Below, in pieces: positions 7,591 to 16,775 of a stretch of DNA of 64,000 nt. The position numbers and the translations under genes were made by a program. Each line of letters starts with the position of its first letter. Within the stretch, counting starts at the first letter, position 1. Origin of the DNA: Solobacterium sp. (GTDB lineage Bacteria > Bacillota_I > Bacilli_A > Erysipelotrichales > Erysipelotrichaceae); the NCBI GenBank assembly GCA_017432325.1, contig JAFRJJ010000054.1, positions 16,100-80,099 of the forward strand. Direction: 5' to 3'. A model generated the notes under the pieces. The model was not told where the DNA came from. It made no database searches and saw only the letters and a program-made list of their open reading frames with translations.

Positions 7591-8382
7591 TTATGGCCTT
7601 ACCAGACACAGGATGCCGACAACACCGGTTGCTGTTTCGATCCGGCCGACACCGTACTGCCTGTTCTGATAGTAATAAAAGCGCTTCATATGTATTTTCC
7701 CGGGTCCTTCTGCTTTGAGTTCGATACCGTTTTCCTGATCTTCAAAGCTCCCGTAAAAATGAGAAGGTTCACTGTCATCATAGAAAGAATCGGGATCTTT
7801 CAGGTAGTGGATGGAATACCATACCAATTTCAGATCTGTGTTGTACTGGCCGATGGAAATGTCCGCATTCAGCAGCAGGTCTGCACGCATATCATTTTCA
7901 TTGTCCGGGTCCAGCTTGATATATGCTTTCCAGTATCCTGTCAGTTCACCCGGATCATGTATGCCGGGAACGTCACTGTCAAATTCTTTCAGCTGTACTT
8001 CTTTCGGATACCAGGCAAAATCATCCATTGAAGGTCTGCCCTCAACACCTTCCGGTACATACAGATCCATTTCATCTGCTGCAGGAAGTTCCTCCTGTAC
8101 CGGAACAGATATCTCTTCCGGTACCGGGGTGTTTTCCTGCATGGGCTCAGTGTCTTCCAGAAGCTGGGAATCCAGGATCTCTTCATTTAGTTCCATATCA
8201 AAAGAATCATCATATTCCGGGATCAGCTCTATGATTTCCTCCTGATCTGAGGTACTTTGATCGACCGGAGCAGGGGATTGGGCTTCTTTGGAAGAAGAAC
8301 ATCCTGTCAGAACAGATGCGGAAAGCGCAGATACGAACAAAAGACGAAAAAAACGATATTTATGATTGCTTATTATCAGCAT
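7591..8382 (-). CDS. Lipoprotein of unknown function
   Basis: A 263-aa exported lipoprotein: basic N-terminus, hydrophobic stretch and lipobox LTGC at about residues 25-28, then a serine-rich anchor. A long acidic, Glu/Pro/Asp-rich spacer (to about residue 125) leads to a compact C-terminal domain (GYWKAYIKLDPDNEND... onward) with beta-rich character. The start has GGAGG five bases upstream. The gene is first in a two-gene unit with the zinc-ribbon membrane protein downstream. No family recognised. Confidence 0.75.
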   Translation of the reverse strand: MLIISNHKYRFFRLLFVSALSASVLTGCSSSKEAQSPAPVDQSTSDQEEIIELIPEYDDSFDMELNEEILDSQLLEDTEPMQENTPVPEEISVPVQEELPAADEMDLYVPEGVEGRPSMDDFAWYPKEVQLKEFDSDVPGIHDPGELTGYWKAYIKLDPDNENDMRADLLLNADISIGQYNTDLKLVWYSIHYLKDPDSFYDDSEPSHFYGSFEDQENGIELKAEGPGKIHMKRFYYYQNRQYGVGRIETATGVVGILCLVRP

Positions 8383-8583
8383 AACATCCTCCGGTCAGAC
8401 AGCTGTATGATCCCTGTCTGTATCAGTTTCATTATATGATCAGCAGTATATGATCCATGGCTGTGACATACATTGTCATTGACAAAACCGATTGTGAAAA
8501 ATGTCAACTCCTGAAGCAGTCAAGATACCGGAGCTGTCTCTGTCGGTATGTTTTAAAGCAGGAAAATACGGTCTTTATGAAAT

Positions 8584-8615
8584 GAAAAATGCATCCTGTG
8601 TCCAGAATGCATCTG
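8584..8615 (-). terminator. Terminator of the rpiR-type gene
   Basis: On the minus strand, arms ATGCATTCTG and CAGGATGCAT enclose four bases and are followed by TTTTTC. It lies about 30 bases past the stop of the regulator gene. The rest of 8383-8644 holds no gene that I can see. Confidence 0.75.
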
Positions 8616-8644
8616 TGTTTCCGTAATGAGGATCTTCTGGTCTG

Positions 8645-9409
8645 CTATTCGCTGCGTTTCTTTTCCGCGATATACGCAGTCAGTATTTCAACGAATGCCA
8701 TCATCACGAACTGGGATGAGACCGGATAGGCATTCATCGTCTGAATGCCCGGAAGGGTGATCTGTCTGCTGACATATTTACCCATTTTCGGATTCAGGTT
8801 ATTGGTGATCAGCCAGCGTTTGTCCGCAGCCTGCTTCAGCTGCTGGAAAAAAGGAAGTGCGTCCCGGATTTCACCAAGTGCAGAGAATATGATGACACAT
8901 GATTCCGGGTCTGTTACATAAAGAATATGCTGGTAACTGATCTCATCGTCTGCGCAGACACAGACGATACCCAGATCCATCAGGTTCATTGCCAGTTTTT
9001 CGACAACAGTCTTATTGCGGTATCTGCCAAGCAGGATGATCTTATCTGCTGAGCAGATATCGTTGCATAACTCATCAATGAGTTTTTCATCAATATCATG
9101 CAGATGTTCGATGCTGTTGGAGAAAGAGGAGATCATAGTGGTGAACAGGTCCTGGCTGTTATCTGAGAGATTGCTGTCTATAGCGCTTTTCCGCCTTACG
9201 ATGGCAGCACGGAAGTCCCTGTATCCGGAATAGCCGACCGCTTTTGTAAAACGCTGTACAGCTGAAACGGAAGTTCCGGCCATCATAGCGACCTGCTGGA
9301 TCGTATACTGGATCACAACATTCGGGTCTTTCATAATGAACCGGAGGACTTTTTTTTCTGACTCTGAAAGATCATCTATATAAATTGATGCAGTGTTGAT
9401 TTCGTTCAT
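8645..9409 (-). CDS. RpiR-family transcriptional regulator (HTH plus SIS domain)
   Basis: A 254-aa regulator. Residues 1-75 form the RpiR helix-turn-helix (LSESEKKVLRFIM, then IQQVAMMAGTSVSAVQRF). Residues ~105-240 form a SIS sugar-phosphate-binding fold, with ADKIILLGRYRNK as the phosphate-loop region and VIIFSALGEI as the second. RpiR proteins sense a phosphosugar and switch nearby genes. AGGAGG precedes the ATG. It is divergent from the FMN/FAD reductase at 9534 across a 124-bp AT-rich gap with inverted repeats, so that gene is the likely target, an unusual partner for a sugar-phosphate sensor. Confidence 0.9.
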   Translation of the reverse strand: MNEINTASIYIDDLSESEKKVLRFIMKDPNVVIQYTIQQVAMMAGTSVSAVQRFTKAVGYSGYRDFRAAIVRRKSAIDSNLSDNSQDLFTTMISSFSNSIEHLHDIDEKLIDELCNDICSADKIILLGRYRNKTVVEKLAMNLMDLGIVCVCADDEISYQHILYVTDPESCVIIFSALGEIRDALPFFQQLKQAADKRWLITNNLNPKMGKYVSRQITLPGIQTMNAYPVSSQFVMMAFVEILTAYIAEKKRSE

Positions 9410-9439
9410 AGATCCGTCCTCCTGGTATATTCATATTTT

Positions 9440-9520
9440 AACGAAAAAACTGTCATTATTATCATGCAATTATTATCAATAATTATTAATAAATGACGAT
9501 AATTATGATAATATTTCTGC
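9440..9520. promoter_or_regulatory. Divergent promoter region with inverted repeats
   Basis: The gap contains TATTATCATGCAATTATTATC near 9457-9478 and its near-inverse GATAATTATGATAATA near 9499-9514, plus AATAATTATTAATAA between. The symmetric TATTATCAT units are candidate operators for the adjacent RpiR-type regulator. Assignment is by position only. Confidence 0.45.
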
Positions 9521-9533
9521 GGAGGGAAAGAAT

Positions 9534-11330
9534 ATGAACATTTCAAAAAAAGTCCTGCTTGCGGCTGTTACAGTGTTCTCTCTTGCGGCGTGCTCTTCAG
9601 GAGGCGCTTCAGGAACACCTGAGCCGAAAGCATCCGAACCTGCAGCAGAAACACTCTTCAAAGCCGGCACATATGAGGGTGAAGAACCCGGTTTCGGCGG
9701 AGAAGGCAATCCGATCCATGTAACTGTTACTCTTTCTGACGATGCGATCGAAAGTATCGAATACAAAGCAGAAGGCGAAACACCTACAGTCGGCGGCGCA
9801 GCACTGCCTCAGCTCGTCGAAAAAGTCCTGAACAACCAGTCCACGAATATCGACGGCGTATCAGGCGCTACAGTTACTTCCACAGGTTTCTTCGCAGCAG
9901 TCAACGAGGCTCTGACAGAAGCAGGAACAGATCCTGCATCACTTGAACCGCAGGGTGCTGAAGAAACAGTTGAAAACATTGACAAAACAGTTGATGTCGT
10001 CATCGCAGGCGGCGGCGGTGCCGGTCTGACAGCAGCTATTACAGCAGCACAGAACGGAAAGTCCGTTGTTGTTCTTGAAAAGGCAGCAGTTGTCGGCGGA
10101 AACTCCAGCTATGCAACAGGCGGCATGAACGCAGCTGAAACACATTATCAGGCAGAGCAGGGAATCGAAGATTCCGCTGACCTGTTCTACAGCGACACGA
10201 TGAAGGGCGGACATGATCTGAACAATCCGGATCTTGTCAGAACACTTGCTGAGAACTCATCCGAAGCGATCGACTGGCTCGACAGCATCGACGCACCTCT
10301 GGCTAACGTTGGTCAGGCAGGCGGAGCTTCCGCTATGCGTCAGCATCGTCCTGTCAACGCTGAAGGAAAGATCCTCTCCGTTGGTACATACCTTGTTGAA
10401 CACCTGAACGCAACAGCAACAAAGCTCGGCGTTGAGATCATCACAGAAGCTAAAGTTGATGAGATCCTGATGGACGGCGGCAAGGCAGTCGGTCTGCATG
10501 CAGTCGGCGCAAAGGGAAATGAGATCACTGTCAAGGCTAACTCCGTTGTCGTTACAACAGGCGGCTTCGGTTCCAACCCTGAACTGATCGTTAAGTATCG
10601 TCCTGACCTGGAAGGCTATGTTTCCACAAACGCTCCTTCCGTTACAGGTGATGCAATTGCGTTCCTTGAAGCAGTCAACGCTGACTTCGTTGATCTCGAT
10701 CAGATCCAGATCCATCCGACAGTCGTTCAGACAGACGGTGCTCTGATCTCCGAATCACTCCGTGGCGACGGCGCGATCCTCCTCAACAGCTCCGGCAAGC
10801 GTTTCTGCAACGAAACACTGACAAGAGACGTTGTTTCTGCTCATGTCATTGAACAGGACGGCGGCTATGCATGGCTGATCGCTGATGAAGTAATGCATTC
10901 CGGCTCCACAGTTATCGACAAGTACCTGACAAAGGGCTACATGATCAAGTGCGACACAGCTGAAGATCTCGCAAAACTGATCGGATGCGATGCTGAAACA
11001 GTGAAAGAAACACTGAGCACATGGGCAGCTGCAGTTGACGCTCAGAACGACGCTGAATTCGAAAGAGGCAGCTTCGAAGCTATGCTGACAAACCTGGCAG
11101 AAGGTCCGTACTATGCAGTTAAGATCTCACCAGGCATCCACCACTGCATGGGCGGTGTCAAGATCAATACAAATGCTGAAGTCATCGATACAGAAGGCAA
11201 TGTCATTCCCGGTCTGTTCGCAGCCGGTGAAGTGACAGGCGGCGTACACGGCGGAAACAGACTCGGCGGAAACGCTGTAGCTGACTTCGTTGTATTCGGA
11301 CGTATCGCAGGCGAAAATGCTTCCAAATAA
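9534..11330 (+). CDS. Exported FMN/FAD-dependent reductase, fumarate-reductase type (lipoprotein)
   Basis: A 598-aa lipoprotein: signal with lipobox LAAC at about residue 20. Residues ~45-125 are an FMN-binding domain with flavinylation motif DGVSGATVTS (modified Thr 113). From ~145 on is the FAD domain (dinucleotide motif VVIAGGGGAGLTAA). Fumarate-reductase-type active-site residues are present: His394 in IQIHPT, Arg410 in ESLRGDG, the HHCMGG histidines and the HGGNRLGGN arginine. Such proteins take electrons from the membrane through bound FMN and reduce an external acceptor. Substrate could be fumarate or a related enoate. Followed by a strong terminator, so transcribed alone. Confidence 0.88.
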   Translation: MNISKKVLLAAVTVFSLAACSSGGASGTPEPKASEPAAETLFKAGTYEGEEPGFGGEGNPIHVTVTLSDDAIESIEYKAEGETPTVGGAALPQLVEKVLNNQSTNIDGVSGATVTSTGFFAAVNEALTEAGTDPASLEPQGAEETVENIDKTVDVVIAGGGGAGLTAAITAAQNGKSVVVLEKAAVVGGNSSYATGGMNAAETHYQAEQGIEDSADLFYSDTMKGGHDLNNPDLVRTLAENSSEAIDWLDSIDAPLANVGQAGGASAMRQHRPVNAEGKILSVGTYLVEHLNATATKLGVEIITEAKVDEILMDGGKAVGLHAVGAKGNEITVKANSVVVTTGGFGSNPELIVKYRPDLEGYVSTNAPSVTGDAIAFLEAVNADFVDLDQIQIHPTVVQTDGALISESLRGDGAILLNSSGKRFCNETLTRDVVSAHVIEQDGGYAWLIADEVMHSGSTVIDKYLTKGYMIKCDTAEDLAKLIGCDAETVKETLSTWAAAVDAQNDAEFERGSFEAMLTNLAEGPYYAVKISPGIHHCMGGVKINTNAEVIDTEGNVIPGLFAAGEVTGGVHGGNRLGGNAVADFVVFGRIAGENASK

Positions 11331-11366
11331 GATCTGTCCCGTACACTGAAAACACATTGACAGACA

Positions 11367-11400
11367 AGGTTCCCGATTCATCTGAACGGGAACCTTTTTT
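11367..11400 (+). terminator. Intrinsic terminator
   Basis: Perfect 9-bp arms AGGTTCCCG and CGGGAACCT followed by six T, ending the reductase transcript. Confidence 0.9.
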
Positions 11401-11507
11401 GAACATTTTCTGCTGATATGTTTGAGAAGCTGACAGGATGCGGTGAACCATGTCATATCTCTGATATAATTGTGTTGCTGGAAACAGCCTGAAAGGTAAT
11501 GGTCTGC

Positions 11508-13139
11508 ATGGAAAAACAGGAACTTGTATATATTACAGGTCATCAGCATCCGGATACGGATTCCGTGGTATCCGCGATCGCATATGCTTTGCTGAAGCGG
11601 GCAATGGGTGTCAAGGCAGTCGCCTGCCGTCTCAGCCCCCTCAGCAATGAAACGAAATATGTATTGAACAGGTTCGGATATGAAGAACCTATGCTGCTGG
11701 AGGACGCCAGGAAAAAGCTGAGCGAGATCAGCATCGATTCACCGGCAGCCATCAGTCCCGATGCTACGATCTACAGGACGATCGAAAAGCTCAGGAATGA
11801 AGACAGGGGAAGCTTTGCTGTTGTAGATGACGACAACAGACTGATCGGATATGTATCCAAATCCGATATTGCCAATATGGGTATGGGCGATACCGCAGTC
11901 AGTGATGATCTGATCAAGCACTGTACTGTAGAGGATATCGCTGATACGATCAGCGGTACGATCGTATATAATGATCCGCTGTTTCACCTGAACGGAAAGG
12001 TGTCCATCGTCGCGATGTCCAGCGGCGGCGTATCGAACTATGAAATCAAGGACAGGATCGTCATCATCGGTGATGACAGTGAAGCACAATGGACGCTCAT
12101 TGAAAAAGGAGCAGGACTGCTGATCGTCGTATGGGCAAAGCAGGTCAGTGAACAGGTACTGGAAGCTGCCAGACGTCATCATTGTCCGGTGATCCTTTCC
12201 GGACACGGTACCATGAATACTTCACGCTACATCTTCTTCGCGCCGAAGATCTCCCTGGTCATGAGAAAGGATCCTCATACTCTCAGGGCTGATGAGTTTG
12301 CCGAGGAAGCAGGGCGCAAGATGATGAAGAACAGGTTCCGCAGCTATCCGGTACTGGATAAGGATAACCATCTGGTGGGATATGCCGGAAGATTCCATAT
12401 CATGAACGCGCAGAACAAGAAGATCATCCTGGTGGACCATAATGAGTTCTCACAGTCTGTCAGGGCGATCGAGAAGGCACAGATCCTGGAGGTGGTGGAC
12501 CACCACAGGATCAATGATTTCAATACCACACAGCCTGTATCGTTCCGCAATGAGATCGTCGGTTCTACAGCTACGATCGTCGCAACGATGTTCAGGGAGA
12601 AGCAGATCCCGATCCCTCAGAACCTTGCGGGAATGCTGCTGGCAGCGATCCTGTCAGATACGCTGATCTTCCAGTCCCCGACAACGACTAAGCGTGATCT
12701 TGAGACAGCAAATATACTTGCCGCACTGTCTGACCTGGATCCGGAAGAACTTGGGAATGAAATGTTCCATGCGGCAATTGCCGGACAGAAGAAGAGCATG
12801 AACGAGCAGATCGTCCAGGATATCAAGTACTACGATATCTACGGTACCAATACGATGATCGCCCAGGTCATGATTGGTGAACCGGAAGAATACCTGAAGA
12901 AAGACCGCGAGATCCAGATGACGCTGGACCGCCTGGCGGGACAGAAGGGGCTTGATCTTCTCGTAGCAGCCTTTACATCCGTTACCGATGAAGGCTCACT
13001 GTTCTTTGCCTCGGGCGAGAAGGCTGCCAAGGTCATGGAGAACCTGTATCCTGATCAGAACATACATACTCTGATACATGGTGTGCTTTCCAGGAAGATG
13101 CAGATCCTTCCGATGATCACGAAAGCTTTGGAGAACTGA
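11508..13139 (+). CDS. ppaC: Manganese-dependent inorganic pyrophosphatase with CBS and DRTGG domains
   Basis: A DHH-family pyrophosphatase (543 aa) that hydrolyses pyrophosphate in the cytoplasm. The first metal motif is GHQHPDTDSV at the N-terminus. A CBS pair, interrupted by a DRTGG-like segment, occupies about residues 65-300. The catalytic part then resumes with VDHNEFSQSV and VDHHRIND, and the DHHA2-type C-terminal domain ends the protein. This split layout is that of the nucleotide-regulated class II pyrophosphatases, where CBS domains bind adenine nucleotides. ATG 11508 is preferred to 11499 because of spacing from AAAGG. A TATAAT -10 lies near 11465. Confidence 0.92.
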   Translation: MEKQELVYITGHQHPDTDSVVSAIAYALLKRAMGVKAVACRLSPLSNETKYVLNRFGYEEPMLLEDARKKLSEISIDSPAAISPDATIYRTIEKLRNEDRGSFAVVDDDNRLIGYVSKSDIANMGMGDTAVSDDLIKHCTVEDIADTISGTIVYNDPLFHLNGKVSIVAMSSGGVSNYEIKDRIVIIGDDSEAQWTLIEKGAGLLIVVWAKQVSEQVLEAARRHHCPVILSGHGTMNTSRYIFFAPKISLVMRKDPHTLRADEFAEEAGRKMMKNRFRSYPVLDKDNHLVGYAGRFHIMNAQNKKIILVDHNEFSQSVRAIEKAQILEVVDHHRINDFNTTQPVSFRNEIVGSTATIVATMFREKQIPIPQNLAGMLLAAILSDTLIFQSPTTTKRDLETANILAALSDLDPEELGNEMFHAAIAGQKKSMNEQIVQDIKYYDIYGTNTMIAQVMIGEPEEYLKKDREIQMTLDRLAGQKGLDLLVAAFTSVTDEGSLFFASGEKAAKVMENLYPDQNIHTLIHGVLSRKMQILPMITKALEN

Positions 13140-13167
13140 CAAGTCAATATTATTAAGATATCAGCAC

Positions 13168-13210
13168 AAATGAGAGCAATCAGCAAAATACTGACAGTTC
13201 TCATTTTTAT
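13168..13210 (+). terminator. Intrinsic terminator
   Basis: Arms AAATGAGA (13168-13175) and TCTCATTT (13199-13206) followed by T-rich sequence after the pyrophosphatase gene. Confidence 0.6.
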
Positions 13211-13227
13211 TATTTGCAATCCTTTTA

Positions 13228-15006
13228 TTACAGATTGCAAAGATATTCTTCTACGTTCAAATACTTGATGCCATCTGCTTCTTTTGCAGCACCGCGATAA
13301 ATTACATACTTTCCGGCAATCGTGCCAAAGCGGTGTTCGGTCATTCTGCATTTCTCGGTATCAATCAAGTGCCGAATCTGTTCCGGAATGGCATTTGTGC
13401 TGTGTTCAATTTCGTAGATTTCACAGATACTTGCCGCCGGATCAAATACGATCATATCAAATTCACCGACCGCAAACTGCAGCACAAAAACCTGCTTTTT
13501 TGGCTTGGCCAGCTTTGTCTCCAGGAGAACAGCATCCTCCATCATGCGTCCCATGATCTCACTGAGGATTCGCTCCTGAACCATGTTTCGCTCGGTGATG
13601 GAAAGGTCGCTGAACGCAGGATCAAGCAGCAGACTTTCGATCAAAGCTTTGGCCTGCGCGTAACGAAGACCTAGCTGAGCAATTACGGTGCGCGGAAGTT
13701 TCTCACCGCCCGGCATGGCAACAATGTCCACATTCTGAGTAAGATCCAGCAGTGTTAAATACTCCTGGATCTCGGCGGCATGTACCGGTTCTATTCCAAT
13801 GGTCTGTTCTGCCTGATTCCGGATCTTCAGCAGATCTATTAACCTCTGCGTCACATTCTGCGTTTCTACTCGATCAAGAATATCGATGGGCTGCTTCCGG
13901 TCACGCCGCAGATTTCGTGCCGACAGGGCAAGGTCGTTGGATCTGAATTCCCGTGTCAGTACCTCAACGGTAAAGCAGTGATTCTGATCCTCTACGACGC
14001 GATTGATCGCGCTGGCCAATTCATTCTTCTCGTAAAGCTCCTGCAGCTTCCGGAAATGTCCGGCCTGCTGATAGCAGCGCAGAGAGTGCTGGATATTGCG
14101 GGCGATCGCCGTGTCCACATATTCTCTGGCGTTTTCACTGTTGGCAAAGGGTGAGTTCTCGTTGTAGTTCACACCGCTCATGCTCATGGTGCCGCCGTAG
14201 CGGATATACTCATCGATTCCTTTGATGCCCAGCACCTGCTCGAATTCTCTGTAAGGAATAAAAGTTGTATGAAGCATGATGCATCGGTCGTAGAGCTGCT
14301 CGTCCTCCGTAAAAAGGAATCCCAGAGAATCGGTGCCGGAGAGTACGATCTTCATACCGCTGGCCGCAAACACATCTGAGAACACCGCTGCGCCATCGAT
14401 GAAATCCTCCATCAGAGTTATTTCATCCAGAAATACATAACGGCAGCCGTTTTTCTCCAGTGCACGCAGATCTCTGTTCACATCAGCGAGTGAATTCTTT
14501 GCCGTAATCTGGATGAATGCAGTTTGACCGAGCATTTTGTTATCCATGTCCGCAAGGATCTGACGAATCATTGTTGTCTTGCCTGTACGGCGGAGACCAT
14601 AGATCACAAACACCTTATCCTGCTGCGGCCCGAACACATAATCCCGCAGACGGGCATAGCATTCGCGCCTGCGGTAGTTCAGCGCAGGTGTCATAAAAGC
14701 CTGAAGCTCAGGACCACGCCGAACGATTGTAACGTACTCAGTGTTGTCTTTTTGCGGTGTCTCAGGCAGTAGTTTTTTCAACTCTCTCCGTTGGGCCTGA
14801 AGCTTTTTCCGCTGTTCTATCCGGGCACGAAGCTGTTCCAGTTCCTCCTTCGGAATGAACCGTTCTTTTTTTGACTTTCCTTCGTACCAACGGTGGTAGT
14901 AATAGGTATGTCCATTGACCTTTTTCGTGGAGATCGATCCGCGGGGAAGCGCATTGATCTGCTCATCCAGTACGGCAAGCTGTTCTGTCAATTCATTGGT
15001 GTCCAT
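13228..15006 (-). CDS. AAA+ ATPase with PD-(D/E)XK-like C-terminal domain (DUF4143-type)
   Basis: A 592-aa protein. Residues ~15-70 resemble the small DUF6788-like module (LPRGSISTKKVNGHTYYYHR), then a charged coiled coil. Walker A is VIYGLRRTGKTT, Walker B is YVFLDEI, and a sensor-like SGTDSLGFL follows. A winged-helix section lies in the middle. The C-terminal part reads VGEFDMIVFDP followed by YEIEHS, which fits the degenerate nuclease-like fold (DUF234/DUF4143) of these ATPases. Roles of this family are poorly known. The gene has a large palindromic operator just upstream and no operon partners. Confidence 0.82.
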   Translation of the reverse strand: MDTNELTEQLAVLDEQINALPRGSISTKKVNGHTYYYHRWYEGKSKKERFIPKEELEQLRARIEQRKKLQAQRRELKKLLPETPQKDNTEYVTIVRRGPELQAFMTPALNYRRRECYARLRDYVFGPQQDKVFVIYGLRRTGKTTMIRQILADMDNKMLGQTAFIQITAKNSLADVNRDLRALEKNGCRYVFLDEITLMEDFIDGAAVFSDVFAASGMKIVLSGTDSLGFLFTEDEQLYDRCIMLHTTFIPYREFEQVLGIKGIDEYIRYGGTMSMSGVNYNENSPFANSENAREYVDTAIARNIQHSLRCYQQAGHFRKLQELYEKNELASAINRVVEDQNHCFTVEVLTREFRSNDLALSARNLRRDRKQPIDILDRVETQNVTQRLIDLLKIRNQAEQTIGIEPVHAAEIQEYLTLLDLTQNVDIVAMPGGEKLPRTVIAQLGLRYAQAKALIESLLLDPAFSDLSITERNMVQERILSEIMGRMMEDAVLLETKLAKPKKQVFVLQFAVGEFDMIVFDPAASICEIYEIEHSTNAIPEQIRHLIDTEKCRMTEHRFGTIAGKYVIYRGAAKEADGIKYLNVEEYLCNL

Positions 15007-15033
15007 ATGTTATCTCCATGATGATCTGAAATA

Positions 15034-15083
15034 ATTATACCCTATTATACCCCATAAATCATTAGGGTATAATAGGGTATAAT
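15034..15083. promoter_or_regulatory. 19-bp perfect inverted repeat built of tandem 10-bp units, upstream of the ATPase
   Basis: Left arm 15034-15052 and right arm 15065-15083 are exact reverse complements across a 12-base spacer. Each arm contains two copies of ATTATACCC (unit period 10). The arms embed TATAAT -10-like elements on both strands. The arrangement suggests a cooperative repressor site with four half-sites. No obvious -35 is seen. Confidence 0.7.
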
Positions 15084-15084
15084 A

Positions 15085-15380
15085 AAATATTTCTCTGCTC
15101 ATCCCAGTAATCAGGCGAAGAAGTATTTCACTTCAGTGATTGGGAGGAATTGCAAGAAGGCAGAAAGGCAATCATGAGGGGGAGGAATCTTTTTCCTTTT
15201 TCAGAAACCAGCTCAAAGCCTGTCCCGAATTTTCCGATAGAATCTAAAGATTCTTGAAGTGGGGGCTTCCTGTTTCACAGTGGACTGCAGGTACTATCCC
15301 GGCGAAACGAAAAGCAGAACACGTGAAGAGATCATCTGTACAGATCTTGATAAAGTGAAGAAATAGTCTGCATAATGGAA
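15085..15380. other. Gene-free stretch with decayed coding remnant and possible IS200/IS605-like end
   Basis: No intact gene. A frame at 15241-15366 is open for 41 codons and ends at TAG, without a start codon; its C-terminal part reads CRYYPGETKSRTREEIICTD and looks like the tail of a real protein that I cannot name. Before it, GAATCTAAAGATTC followed by TTGAAGTGGGGGCTTCCTG resembles the structured right ends of IS200/IS605 elements. This is resemblance from memory, not a match that I tested. Confidence 0.35.
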
Positions 15381-16685
15381 TCATTTTTCTGTTGTACTGT
15401 TCGGTGAAATGTCTTTCAATATAACCGCAGTTTTGAACAGCCCGTCTTTATGTTCGTTAATAAAACTGCCGTCATAATGATCTGCAAGACTTGAAAGAAT
15501 CGTAAATCCGATGCCGCGTTCCAGTTCCGGAATACGGCGTTTTTTCTCTTTCACGGTTTCCGGTACGGTGTTGGTGCAGGAAATTGTCAGGTAAGGCTGC
15601 TTATATTTTGTTGATAAAGAAATCTTACCGTTGTCTGTGTTCCGGCAGGCTTCAATGGCATTATCAAGGATGTTTCCGTAAATACAGATCAGGTCGGGAT
15701 TGGAGATATTGAGTTTTACCGGCAGGTACACATTTGCTTCAAATGCAATGCCTGCTTTTATGATATCCTCCCGTTTCTTTTCCAGGTAGCTGGCAATGAC
15801 AGTATTTCTGCAGTCAGAGAAAGAAACATCAGCGTTGTCCAGCTCACCGAGTTTATGAATATAATCTTTGGCATCCTGGATCTCACCGCGTTCCAGGAGA
15901 CCTTCCATCGCGTAGAAATGGTTGTCGATGTCATGGCGCATCTTTCGTATATCCGCGTAAGTGGAAGCTAAATGGCTATAGTAGTTTTCCTGGGAATGGA
16001 CCTGGTCTTCCAGCATTTCGCTGCGGATACGGAGTTCCGTATTGGATGCAGTCATACGGATCGTGTAGATCAAAGCGGCATCTGCCAGCAGATCGATCAC
16101 AAGCATGGCAATAACCATTTTCGCGTTGTAATCGCCATACTGAATATACTGTTCATACCATACGTACAGTGAGAACAACTGGCTGGCAGGAAACAGAATA
16201 AACATGAACCACTGTTTTTCGATAATGAGTCCCTGGGTCCGTCTTTTCACTGCCATAAGAGCTGCTGTAAAAGTGGATATGATCGTCAGGTTGAGCAATG
16301 TGAAAAAGGAATATACCGGGACCGCGTATTTTTCAAACAGTTCGCCTGATACCGCCATTTCATAGGGAAAGAGTGCCGCTGAAAAGATCTCTGAAATCGC
16401 TACAGTCATAACCAGCAGGAGACCTGCAGTGATTTTAAATAACGGTTTATCAGTGTGAAAAAAATACATGATCAGGATCGGCATTGCGAAACCGACGAAA
16501 AACCGCAATGCTGAAAATATGGGGAATACGTTTTCAAACAAATACCAGAACGTAAATTGAATCGTGATCTCCAGAACAGCAGTAATGCTCTTGGGATATC
16601 TGCTGTCGAAGATCAGGTTGGCTGAGATCATCCAGAACAGGATGAGCAGGAAATTGGAAACAGTATATTCAATACCGCTGTGCAT
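15381..16685 (-). CDS. AgrC-like GHKL sensor histidine kinase (second copy)
   Basis: A 434-aa sensor kinase. About six membrane helices fill residues 1-195. The dimerisation helix carries the phospho-acceptor in MRHDIDNHFYAMEG near residue 260. The GHKL ATPase domain follows, with N-box ICIYGNILDNAIEAC and a glycine box in ERGIGFTILSSLADHYDG. This is the AgrC/VirS class, which senses peptides and partners a LytTR regulator. It is the last gene of a kinase-regulator-kinase unit, 90 bases after the regulator, with its own AGGAGG. It is clearly a paralogue of the kinase at 17488. Confidence 0.92.
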   Translation of the reverse strand: MHSGIEYTVSNFLLILFWMISANLIFDSRYPKSITAVLEITIQFTFWYLFENVFPIFSALRFFVGFAMPILIMYFFHTDKPLFKITAGLLLVMTVAISEIFSAALFPYEMAVSGELFEKYAVPVYSFFTLLNLTIISTFTAALMAVKRRTQGLIIEKQWFMFILFPASQLFSLYVWYEQYIQYGDYNAKMVIAMLVIDLLADAALIYTIRMTASNTELRIRSEMLEDQVHSQENYYSHLASTYADIRKMRHDIDNHFYAMEGLLERGEIQDAKDYIHKLGELDNADVSFSDCRNTVIASYLEKKREDIIKAGIAFEANVYLPVKLNISNPDLICIYGNILDNAIEACRNTDNGKISLSTKYKQPYLTISCTNTVPETVKEKKRRIPELERGIGFTILSSLADHYDGSFINEHKDGLFKTAVILKDISPNSTTEK

Positions 16686-16775
16686 ATTGGTGCCTCCTAT
16701 GTGTTAATACCGGATGTTTCTCAACAAATGAATATTGATCAGAGTATTTTGGGCAATGCTTTGAAACTTCGGAAT

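Noticed and set aside
15735..16200. Possible agrB/agrD-like short frames near the kinase operon
   Set aside because: The short frames are antisense to the kinases and lack the pheromone-precursor pattern, so I do not claim an Agr peptide gene.
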